Below are positions 1 to 6,709 of a stretch of DNA of 49,911 nucleotides, piece after piece. Origin of the DNA: Janthinobacterium sp. (GTDB taxonomy: Bacteria > Pseudomonadota > Gammaproteobacteria > Burkholderiales > Burkholderiaceae_D); contig JANXSQ010000357.1 of the NCBI GenBank assembly GCA_025356595.1, positions 1-49,911 of the forward strand, given 5' to 3'. Within the stretch, counting starts at the first letter, position 1, and each line of letters opens with the position of its first letter. The position numbers and the translations under genes were made by a program. The notes below the pieces were generated by a model that was not told the DNA's origin, searched no databases, and saw only the letters and a program-made list of their open reading frames with translations.

Positions 1-1410
1 GCTGCGTTCGAGGAGCCGCTGCAGCTCGACAACGGCCAGGAAGTCGTGATTTCGCCGTCGATCGGCATCAGCATGTATCCCGACCACGGCCAGTCGCCGA
101 GCGACCTGTTGAAGTTCGCCGATACCGCGATGTACCAGGCCAAGGAACACGGTCGCAAGACATGGATGGTCTACACCGACGCGATGGATGCCGCCGCGCG
201 CCTGCGTGCAACCATGATCGGCGCGTTGGGCAAAGCGCTGGAACGCAACGAGTTGGCGTTGGTGTATCAACCCAAACTCTCGCTGCTCGACGAACGCATC
301 ACCGGCGTCGAGGCGCTGCTGCGCTGGCGGCGTCCGGGGCACGGCATGGTGTCGCCGCAGGCCTTCATCCCGCTGCTCGAAGAGACCGGCCTGATCTGCC
401 AGGTCGGCGCCTGGGTGATCGCCGAGGCCTGCCGGCAGATCGGCGCCTGGCTGCGCGGCGCCGTGGGCGCGCTGCAGATCTCGGTGAACGTGTCGGGCCA
501 GCAATTCAACAACCCCGATCTGGCCGGCCACATCCTGCGCTCCCTCGACGAACACGGCGCGCCGGCCGACCTGCTGGAACTGGAGTTGACGGAGAGCACG
601 CTGATGCTCAACACCGAACACACCATCGCCACCCTGCGCCAGCTCAAGGAGCACGGCGTCTGGATCTCCATCGACGATTTCGGCACCGGTTATTCCAGCC
701 TCGCCTATCTGCGCCGCTTCCCCATCGACAAGCTGAAGATCGACATCGCCTTCATCCGCGACATCACCAGCAATCCGGACGACGCCGCCATCGCGCTGGC
801 CATCATCGGCATGGCCCACAGCCTGAAGCTGGGCGTCATCGCGGAAGGGGTGGAGACGGCGGCGCAACTGGCCTACCTGCAGCGCCACCGCTGCGACCAG
901 ATCCAGGGCTTTTACTTCAGCCTGCCGCTGCCGCCGGCGCAACTGGAAAGCATGCTGGCGGCCGGCGCCTGCCTGCCCTCGGCGCAGCCGAGCGGGCCGC
1001 AGCGCACCGTGCTGCTGGTCGACGACGAGGCCCACGTCCTGACGGCCCTGCGGCGCCTGCTGCGACAGGACGGCTACCAGATCCTGTCGGCGCAGTCGGC
1101 CGCCGAGGGCTTCGAACTGCTCGCCCTGCATCCCGTGCAGGTGATCCTGTGCGACCAGCGCATGCCGAACATGAGCGGGACGGTGTTTCTCGATCGCGTC
1201 AGGGAAATGTATCCGCACACCTTCCGCATCATCCTGTCCGGCTACACCGATCTGGAATCGATCATGGAGGCGATCAACCGCGGCGCGATCTACCGCATCT
1301 ACACCAAGCCCTGGGACAACAAGGTGCTGCGCGAAAACGTGCGCGACGCCTTCCTCCACTACAGTCTGTTGCACGACATCCCGGCGCCGCCGGCCCCGCC
1401 CGCCCCTTGA
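1..1410 (+). CDS. GGDEF-EAL-receiver protein, 3' part (cyclic-di-GMP phosphodiesterase)
   Basis: The frame is open from base 1, so the 5' end lies outside the window. The first residues are the tail of a GGDEF domain (SIGISMYPDHG, then DTAMYQAK). An EAL domain follows with its usual catalytic motifs visible: EALLRW, ELTES, DDFGTGYSSL, KID, EGVET and QGFYFS. It should therefore be able to hydrolyse cyclic-di-GMP. The C-terminal ~120 residues are a receiver domain (VDDE, phospho-acceptor Asp in LCDQRMP, LSGY, Lys in YTKPW), which is unusual because receivers normally precede the output domain. No partner histidine kinase is visible. The protein ends in a Pro/Ala-rich tail that overlaps an 11-base tandem repeat. 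Confidence 0.9.
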   Translation, partial: AAFEEPLQLDNGQEVVISPSIGISMYPDHGQSPSDLLKFADTAMYQAKEHGRKTWMVYTDAMDAAARLRATMIGALGKALERNELALVYQPKLSLLDERITGVEALLRWRRPGHGMVSPQAFIPLLEETGLICQVGAWVIAEACRQIGAWLRGAVGALQISVNVSGQQFNNPDLAGHILRSLDEHGAPADLLELELTESTLMLNTEHTIATLRQLKEHGVWISIDDFGTGYSSLAYLRRFPIDKLKIDIAFIRDITSNPDDAAIALAIIGMAHSLKLGVIAEGVETAAQLAYLQRHRCDQIQGFYFSLPLPPAQLESMLAAGACLPSAQPSGPQRTVLLVDDEAHVLTALRRLLRQDGYQILSAQSAAEGFELLALHPVQVILCDQRMPNMSGTVFLDRVREMYPHTFRIILSGYTDLESIMEAINRGAIYRIYTKPWDNKVLRENVRDAFLHYSLLHDIPAPPAPPAP

Positions 1411-1440
1411 CGGCCCCTTGACGGCCCCTTGACGGCCCCG
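1400..1440. repeat. 11-base tandem repeat over a stop codon
   Basis: The unit CGGCCCCTTGA occurs about three times (1400-1410 with one mismatch, 1411-1421, 1422-1432) followed by a partial copy. The TGA of the first unit is the stop of the EAL-receiver gene. This looks like simple slippage expansion. Confidence 0.75.
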
Positions 1441-1465
1441 GCGCGCCGGGCGCGCGGCCTTTTTA
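1434..1465 (+). terminator. Probable Rho-independent terminator
   Basis: A GC-rich imperfect inverted repeat beginning GGCCCCGGCGCGC and closing GCGCGCGGCC is followed by five T. It lies directly after the EAL-receiver gene and before the Pho-box promoter. Confidence 0.6.
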
Positions 1466-1479
1466 TCAAAAATCAAACG

Positions 1480-1513
1480 ATGTCATAAGCCTGTCATCAT
1501 CAGGCGTTACAGT
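1480..1513 (+). promoter_or_regulatory. Pho box with -10 element
   Basis: Positions 1480-1497 read ATGTCATAAGCCTGTCAT, matching the PhoB consensus at 15 of 18 positions. Both TGTCA direct repeats are intact and spaced 11 bases apart. A -10-like TACAGT sits at 1508-1513, exactly 10 bases after the box, as in PhoB-activated promoters. The next gene starts at 1546. Confidence 0.75.
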
Positions 1514-1545
1514 CGCCCACTTGATTTTTTAATAAAGAGGCAAGA

Positions 1546-3648
1546 ATGAAAACAAATATGGTGATGCTGGCGGCGCTGGCCGCGGGCGGTCTGACCGCTT
1601 GCAGCGGCGGCAACGACGCGCCGTCGCTGCCGGCCATTCCGGAAGGCACAACCATCACGCTGGCCTTGATGGAGACGACCGATCTTCATTCCAACGTGTT
1701 GAGCTACAATTATTACGGCCTGAACGACGACCCCAGCCTAGGACTGGAGCGCACCTCCACGCTGATCCAGGCCGCCCGCGCCGAAAATCCGAACAATATT
1801 CTGCTTGATGACGGCGACGTCGTCCAGGGCACCCTGCTGGCCGACCTGCAGGCGGTGGCCGCGCCCATTCCCTGCGGCACCACGCTGGCCGTGCACAAGG
1901 CCATGAACGCGCTCAAGTACGACGCCGGCGGCATGGGCAACCACGAATTCAACTATGGCCTGCCCTTCCTGAGCCAGATCACCAACACCGATTTCGGCAT
2001 TCCCGGCGTGAGCAAGCCGGCCGGCGCCTGCGGCGCGCCCAGCTTCCCCCTGGTGCTCAGCAACGTCACCGGCGTGGCCAGCCAGAAGCCGATCTTCCAA
2101 CCCTATGCCATGCTGGGGCGCGACTTCACCGCAATCCTGCCGGACGGCAACAAGCTGACCCTGAAGCTGAACATCGGCGTGATGAGCTTCGTGCCGCCGC
2201 AAATCCTCGAATGGGACCAGAAGAACCTCGCCGGCAAGGTCGCCGTCACGGGCGTCCAGGAGGCGGCCAAACAATACGTGCCCGAGTTGCGCGCCAAGGG
2301 CGCCGACCTGATCGTGGCCCTCTCGCACGGCGGCCTCGACACCGCGCCCTACAGCCCGAAGATGGAAAACGGCAGCTACCACTTGACCGGCACCGGCATC
2401 GACGCGCTGATGATAGGCCATTCCCACTTGGTGTTCCCGAAAGGCAAGGAAAGCGGCGCCGCGCCGCTGGACGCCAGCTTCGCCGCCTTCCCGGCCAGCG
2501 CCAAGATCGACGCCATCAACGGCTTCGTCAACGATGTGCCGACGGTCATGGCGCAAAGCTGGGGCCGTCGCCTGGGCATCATCAAGATGACCCTGGCCTA
2601 TCAGGGCGGAAAATGGGTCGTGCAGCCGAGCAAGACCACGGTCGAGTCGCGCGGCTTCAAGTATCTCGACGGCACCAGCAACGTCAAGGCCGATCCGGCC
2701 ATCGCGCCCTTGGTGGCGGGCGAGCACGCGGCCACGATCGCCTATGCCAAGCAGCCGCTGGGCATCAGCACCGACTTTGAGATGTCGGCCTACTTCGCGC
2801 TGGCCGGCGACGTCAGCGCCATCCAGCTGGTGAACCAGGCGCAGCTGAGCTACGTGAAAAACCTGCTCGCCACCACCGGCGACGCAACCCTGGCCGGCTA
2901 CAAGAATATCCCCGTCATTTCCTGCAGCGCGCCGTTCAAGGCCGGCCGCAACGGTCCCAGCGACTTCACCGACGTCGCCGCCGGCGCCAGCGGCGCCGCG
3001 CCGATCGGCTTGCAGGTGCGCAACGCCGGCGACCTGTATCTGTACGGGAACAACAACTTGCAGGCGGTGAAGATCAAGGGTTCCGACCTGAAGGCCTGGC
3101 TTGAAACGGCGGCCAAGCAATTCGGCCAGATCGATCCGGCCAAGACGGCGGAGCAGGACCTGGTGCCTGTGTACAACGCCATCTACAACTATGATGTGTT
3201 CTACGCGGAAAACAATGCCCTGACCTATCAGATCGACGTCACGAAGGCGGTCGGCAAGCGCATCGTCAATCTGAGCTACCTGGGCAAGCCGGTGGCCGAC
3301 GCCGACGACTTCATCGTCGCCACGAACGACTATCGCGCCGGAGGCGGCGGCGCTGTGCCCGGCATCGACGGCAGCAAAACGGTCTTCAAGTCGCCGGACG
3401 CCAACCAGGCCGTGGTCAGCAGCTATCTTCAGGCCTTGGGCAGCAAGGCCGTCAACGTGACGCTGGCCGCCAACGGCAGCGCGAAAAGCTGGAGCTTCGT
3501 CAAGGTGAGCACGGCCGGTCCGGTCTTCCTGCGCTCGGCGCCGGGCCACTTCGCGCTGGCGCAGAAAAGCGGCGTCAAGAACGTCACGGCCGAGGGTGGC
3601 CTGGACAGCAGCGGCTTCGCTAAGTACGCCATCGACCTGAGTAAGTAA
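1546..3648 (+). CDS. 5'-nucleotidase / 2',3'-cyclic-nucleotide phosphodiesterase lipoprotein
   Basis: A 700-residue CpdB-like metallophosphoesterase. It carries a lipoprotein signal with lipobox LTAC (Cys19), so it should be anchored in the periplasm. Metal-binding motifs are visible: D46-x-H48 in TTDLHSN, GD91 in DDGDVVQG, N132-H133 in GNHEF, H261 in LSHGG and H292-x-H294 in GHSH. The C-terminal half, from about residue 400, is the 5'-nucleotidase substrate-specificity domain. The ATG at 1546 follows an AAGAGG ribosome site. The family removes phosphate from extracellular nucleotides, which fits the Pho box upstream. A Sel1 lipoprotein follows after 75 bases and may be co-transcribed. Exact substrate preference cannot be read from the sequence. 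Confidence 0.9.
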   Translation: MKTNMVMLAALAAGGLTACSGGNDAPSLPAIPEGTTITLALMETTDLHSNVLSYNYYGLNDDPSLGLERTSTLIQAARAENPNNILLDDGDVVQGTLLADLQAVAAPIPCGTTLAVHKAMNALKYDAGGMGNHEFNYGLPFLSQITNTDFGIPGVSKPAGACGAPSFPLVLSNVTGVASQKPIFQPYAMLGRDFTAILPDGNKLTLKLNIGVMSFVPPQILEWDQKNLAGKVAVTGVQEAAKQYVPELRAKGADLIVALSHGGLDTAPYSPKMENGSYHLTGTGIDALMIGHSHLVFPKGKESGAAPLDASFAAFPASAKIDAINGFVNDVPTVMAQSWGRRLGIIKMTLAYQGGKWVVQPSKTTVESRGFKYLDGTSNVKADPAIAPLVAGEHAATIAYAKQPLGISTDFEMSAYFALAGDVSAIQLVNQAQLSYVKNLLATTGDATLAGYKNIPVISCSAPFKAGRNGPSDFTDVAAGASGAAPIGLQVRNAGDLYLYGNNNLQAVKIKGSDLKAWLETAAKQFGQIDPAKTAEQDLVPVYNAIYNYDVFYAENNALTYQIDVTKAVGKRIVNLSYLGKPVADADDFIVATNDYRAGGGGAVPGIDGSKTVFKSPDANQAVVSSYLQALGSKAVNVTLAANGSAKSWSFVKVSTAGPVFLRSAPGHFALAQKSGVKNVTAEGGLDSSGFAKYAIDLSK

Positions 3649-3723
3649 GCAACAAGGGCGGTGCGTGGACTGGGAATGTTTCCGCCCACGCGCCGCCGCA
3701 AGCGGCAACGCCGAGGTGAAACA

Positions 3724-4464
3724 ATGAATATCGTTCCTATCAGGCTGGCGGCCGGGCTCCTGCTCGCCGCGGCCCTGTCGGCCTGCAACGGTCCGCAAGT
3801 GACGGCGCCGACGGCGGCGCTGATCGAGGCCGACGCCATGCGTGCCGGCCACGCCCAGGACGCGGCGGCCGAGCGCCGCGTGCGTGATTGGGCCATGCGC
3901 GGCCTTCCCGTGGCCGAGCGCGAACTGGGACTGTTGTACCGGATGCGCCCCGCCATGCGCGCCCAAAGCATGCAATTATTTGAAAAATCGGCCCGCGCCG
4001 GCGACGCCGAAGCGGCCTTCCAACTCGGCGATATGTACCGCAGCGGCGGCGCCGGACTGACCGTCCAGCCGGAAAAGGCGGCGCCCTGGTATCGCCTGGC
4101 CGGCGCGCAAAAGCATGCGAAGGCGGCGTTGGCGCTGGCGCTGATGGTCAAGAACGGCGACGGCGTGCCCCTCGACGAGGCCGAGGCCGCGCGCTGGCTG
4201 GCGCTGGCCAGCGAATGGGGCAATCCGCATGCCATGTTTTTGCTCTACAACGCCTACCAAAACGGCCTCGGACTGCCGCGCGACGCCGCCAAGGCCCGCC
4301 ATTTCCTGGAAGAAGCGGCCGAACACGAGTATCCTCCGGCGCTCCAGGAACTGGCGATGGCCATGCAGCACGGCGACGCGCTGGCGCCGGGCGACGCCGT
4401 GCGCGCCGGCCACTTGATGAAGGAGGCGACCGAACACCGCCGGAACAACTGGAATCGTTTCTGA
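3724..4464 (+). CDS. Sel1-repeat lipoprotein
   Basis: A 246-residue protein with a lipobox LSAC (Cys21). The ATG at 3724 is chosen over upstream in-frame codons because GAGGTGAA lies just before it and the lipoprotein signal starts there. Residues ~80-230 hold three to four Sel1-like helical repeats of about 36 residues, recognisable as A-x2-x-LG-x-(M/L)-Y-x-x-G and EAARWL-type blocks. Sel1 repeats are protein-binding scaffolds, so a periplasmic interaction role is likely, but the partner is unknown. It sits 75 bases after the nucleotidase and could share its phosphate-starvation control. The gene converges on the SCO gene with a 16-base gap. Confidence 0.8.
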   Translation: MNIVPIRLAAGLLLAAALSACNGPQVTAPTAALIEADAMRAGHAQDAAAERRVRDWAMRGLPVAERELGLLYRMRPAMRAQSMQLFEKSARAGDAEAAFQLGDMYRSGGAGLTVQPEKAAPWYRLAGAQKHAKAALALALMVKNGDGVPLDEAEAARWLALASEWGNPHAMFLLYNAYQNGLGLPRDAAKARHFLEEAAEHEYPPALQELAMAMQHGDALAPGDAVRAGHLMKEATEHRRNNWNRF

Positions 4465-4480
4465 GGCAGTGCACCGGGCT

Positions 4481-5158
4481 TCATGGCCGGCCGGACCGCA
4501 GCCCTTCCCGCTCCATGGCCAGGGTGGTGATATCGTTGAACACGACATCGGCCAGCAGAAAGGCCGTCGAGTAGATCTCGCGCACCCGCCCGTCGGCATC
4601 GATCAGGAATACCTTGAGCATGTGGCTGTAGAGGCGGGTGGCCCGGCCCTGCTTGTCGCGCTGCAATCGCACGCTTTGACCGAAGCCCTCGACCAGAGGC
4701 TGAAGTTGGCCGAGCGTATCCGTCGTCAGGAAGTTCCAGCGCAGCGCGCTGGCGGGATCGGCCAGCGGACCGGCATAGCGCCGCATCGCCTCCGGCGTGT
4801 CGTGAATCGGATCGAAGGACAGGCTGACGAAGCGCACGTGCCGCGCCAGTTCCGGCGCCGCGAGCAAGCGCCGGCGCAACTCGTGCATGGTGGCGTAGGC
4901 CAGCGGGCAACCGAGCGGATCGCTGCAGTAGGTGTAGATGAAACTGAGCAAGGTGATGCGCCCCTTGCTGAAGCGTTCAAAATCGTAATCGCGGCCGTCG
5001 CTGTCGCGCACCCTGCCGCCGGGAACCCGCTGGATCGCCGGCAAGGTGTAACTGCCGGCTGGCGTGGCGATAAATTGCTGCGGCGGGCGCTTGACCGGCG
5101 CGGTCGCGGCGCCGCCTGAAAGCAGGCACAGCATCATGCCCAGGCGACTCGCGCGCAA
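4481..5158 (-). CDS. SCO1/SenC-family copper protein
   Basis: A thioredoxin-fold SCO protein of 225 residues. SCO proteins bind copper and deliver it, or act as thiol-disulfide reductants, for periplasmic copper enzymes. The two Cys (C78 and C84, in YCSDPLGCP) are five residues apart rather than the classical three, while the distal His (H169, in LYSHMLKVFLID) is present. Start choice is uncertain. TTG at 5158 gives a basic n-region and a plausible signal peptide. ATG at 5137 gives a shorter, weaker one. Its 5' end overlaps the upstream gene. It is the expected partner of the selenium-binding/methanethiol-oxidase gene. Confidence 0.85.
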   Translation of the reverse strand: MRASRLGMMLCLLSGGAATAPVKRPPQQFIATPAGSYTLPAIQRVPGGRVRDSDGRDYDFERFSKGRITLLSFIYTYCSDPLGCPLAYATMHELRRRLLAAPELARHVRFVSLSFDPIHDTPEAMRRYAGPLADPASALRWNFLTTDTLGQLQPLVEGFGQSVRLQRDKQGRATRLYSHMLKVFLIDADGRVREIYSTAFLLADVVFNDITTLAMEREGLRSGRP

Positions 5159-6428
5159 AAGCGAGCCCGTCCGCGTTGACCGGCCTGGCCGTGAATTTCA
5201 TATGGTGGGGGCGGCCCAGTTTTTCCTTGTAAAAGTCGATTTTCCACTGCTCCTTGAGTTCTTTGCCGTCCCAGTGGTACAGCTTGAGGAACTGATCGTC
5301 GTTGCCCAGATCCCAGTTGGCCAGCAGGCTGGTGGTGATGTAGAGGCGTCTGCCGTCCCAGCTCTGGCTGACCATGTTGACGTGTTTTCCGGTCACCTTT
5401 TCATAGACCTGGACCGGTTTGCGCGGCGTGCTCAGGTCAAACAGCCGGGTCTTGCCGTCCATGAAGGTATTCACCCACAAAGCCTTGCCGTCGGCGGCGA
5501 TGGAAATATCCACAGGCAAGGGCGTCGCGGCCGGATCGCCGATGGCGGCCACGTCCGTGACCAGCCACAACTTGGAACTGAGCGCTGTGGCGGTGATCGC
5601 CCAATTGTCGCCCTCGCGCAAGGACCAGCGCACCTCGAGCGGCGCGCCGGGCGTGCGCAGCACCTGCCGCGGCTTCATCGCCTTCAAATCCCACATCACC
5701 ATGGTGTTGCCGAAGTTCTTCATCGCCTGCGCATCCTTCATCAAGGTGGGCAGGTCGGCCATATAGTTTTTCAGGCCCGTGAAGCTGGACGAGAGCAGCG
5801 CATTCTTTTGCGGGCTGATGGCCAGATCGTAACCGTAGCCGTCGCCCAGGCCCGCCGCGGACTTGCCGGCCGGCATCGGGTAGCGGGCGACAAAATCGCC
5901 CTTGTTGTTGTAGACCGCCATGCCGGTCAGCCCGCTGCTATCCTTGTTGTTGGACAGGAAGCCGATCAGCATGCGCCCGGGCAGGGCGTAGAAGGTGTGC
6001 GGGCCGACGAAGCCGGTGCGCTGCGCTGCGTCCGCAATCGTCCTGACCAGGCGCGGCTTGGCCGGGTCCGTGCCGACGTCGAAAATGAAAATCTTGCTGT
6101 CTTCCAGGCGTCCCGCCCACAGGTATTTCCGGTCGTCGCTGAAACCGATGTGGTGGGCCTCACCGCGCCCGCCGACGCTCAGCGCGCCGATCACCTTGCC
6201 ATACTGCCGGGAGTGCGGGTTGACGTCCACCGTGACGAGCTTGTCGGCGCCATCGCCCATGCCCGCCACGCCGAGCGTCCAGACATGGACATACTCCTCC
6301 TGTCCCTTGATCAAATTCGCCATGTACGGCGAATTGCAGGTTTCGTCGCCTCGGGCTGGCGCCGCGAGCAGGAGTGCGGCGGCCAGCCCGGCGCCGGCGC
6401 AGCAGCGCCCGTACAGACTGTGTCTCAT
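4977..6428 (-). CDS. mtoX: Selenium-binding protein family, probable methanethiol oxidase
   Basis: A 483-residue SBP56/MtoX-like beta-propeller with a Sec signal peptide (cleavage near PARG/DE). The start at 6428 has a strong GGGGAGG site. Family features include TCNSPYMAN near the mature N-terminus, EAHHIGFS, PHTFYALPGR and a His pair in GRPHHMKF. MtoX oxidises methanethiol to formaldehyde, sulfide and peroxide in the periplasm using copper, and an adjacent SCO gene is typical. The mauG gene often found with it is absent here. As read, the frame runs ~60 residues past GRPHHMKF in low-complexity Arg/Ala sequence and overlaps the SCO gene by 182 bases, so the true C-terminus may lie earlier. 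See the finding on a possible indel near 5159. Confidence 0.8.
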   Translation of the reverse strand: MRHSLYGRCCAGAGLAAALLLAAPARGDETCNSPYMANLIKGQEEYVHVWTLGVAGMGDGADKLVTVDVNPHSRQYGKVIGALSVGGRGEAHHIGFSDDRKYLWAGRLEDSKIFIFDVGTDPAKPRLVRTIADAAQRTGFVGPHTFYALPGRMLIGFLSNNKDSSGLTGMAVYNNKGDFVARYPMPAGKSAAGLGDGYGYDLAISPQKNALLSSSFTGLKNYMADLPTLMKDAQAMKNFGNTMVMWDLKAMKPRQVLRTPGAPLEVRWSLREGDNWAITATALSSKLWLVTDVAAIGDPAATPLPVDISIAADGKALWVNTFMDGKTRLFDLSTPRKPVQVYEKVTGKHVNMVSQSWDGRRLYITTSLLANWDLGNDDQFLKLYHWDGKELKEQWKIDFYKEKLGRPHHMKFTARPVNADGLAFARESPGHDAVPAFRRRRDRAGQAPAAAIYRHASRQLHLAGDPAGSRRQGARQRRPRLRF

Positions 6429-6513
6429 CGATGCCTCCCCAGGTATCCCGGCCCGCCGCGGCGGCCCGCATGCCGCCCTCCCATCGAACTTAAAGAGCAC
6501 GCTCGGGCCCGCA

Positions 6514-6527
6514 CTGATAAAAATCAA
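6514..6527 (-). promoter_or_regulatory. FNR/Anr-type box upstream of mtoX-sco
   Basis: On the minus strand this reads TTGATTTTTATCAG, matching TTGAT-N4-ATCAA at nine of ten conserved positions. If it acts at the class II position (-41.5), the predicted -10 falls at about 6486-6492, where TAAGTT occurs on the minus strand. The site is also upstream of the divergent prkA gene. Confidence 0.5.
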
Positions 6528-6646
6528 ACCCGGGGCGGCGGGACGGCCCGGACGCATGGCGGACTGGAGGCGAAATGCCGCCCACGCCGGGGCGGTTCCG
6601 CCCGCCACATTGAGCGACATCACGCCGCCCGCGAGGGGGCGCGCCG

Positions 6647-6654
6647 TATACTTT
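6647..6654 (+). promoter_or_regulatory. Sigma-S-like -10 before prkA
   Basis: TATACTTT resembles the sigma-S extended -10 (CTATACTTAA). No good -35 is visible. It lies about 56 bases before the prkA start. The homologous E. coli operon is stationary-phase induced, which fits, but the match is short. Confidence 0.35.
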
Positions 6655-6709
6655 GGGTGTGCCGGGCCAAGCGGCCGGCGCATTTTGCCATTTGAATCCG
6701 GGAGCGAAC

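Noticed and set aside
1738-3975. 745-residue open frame on the minus strand
   Set aside because: Antisense to the nucleotidase lipoprotein, which has a full set of metal-binding motifs and a promoter.
5064-6695. 543-residue open frame on the plus strand
   Set aside because: Lies opposite the methanethiol-oxidase gene; no motifs, shadow-type composition.
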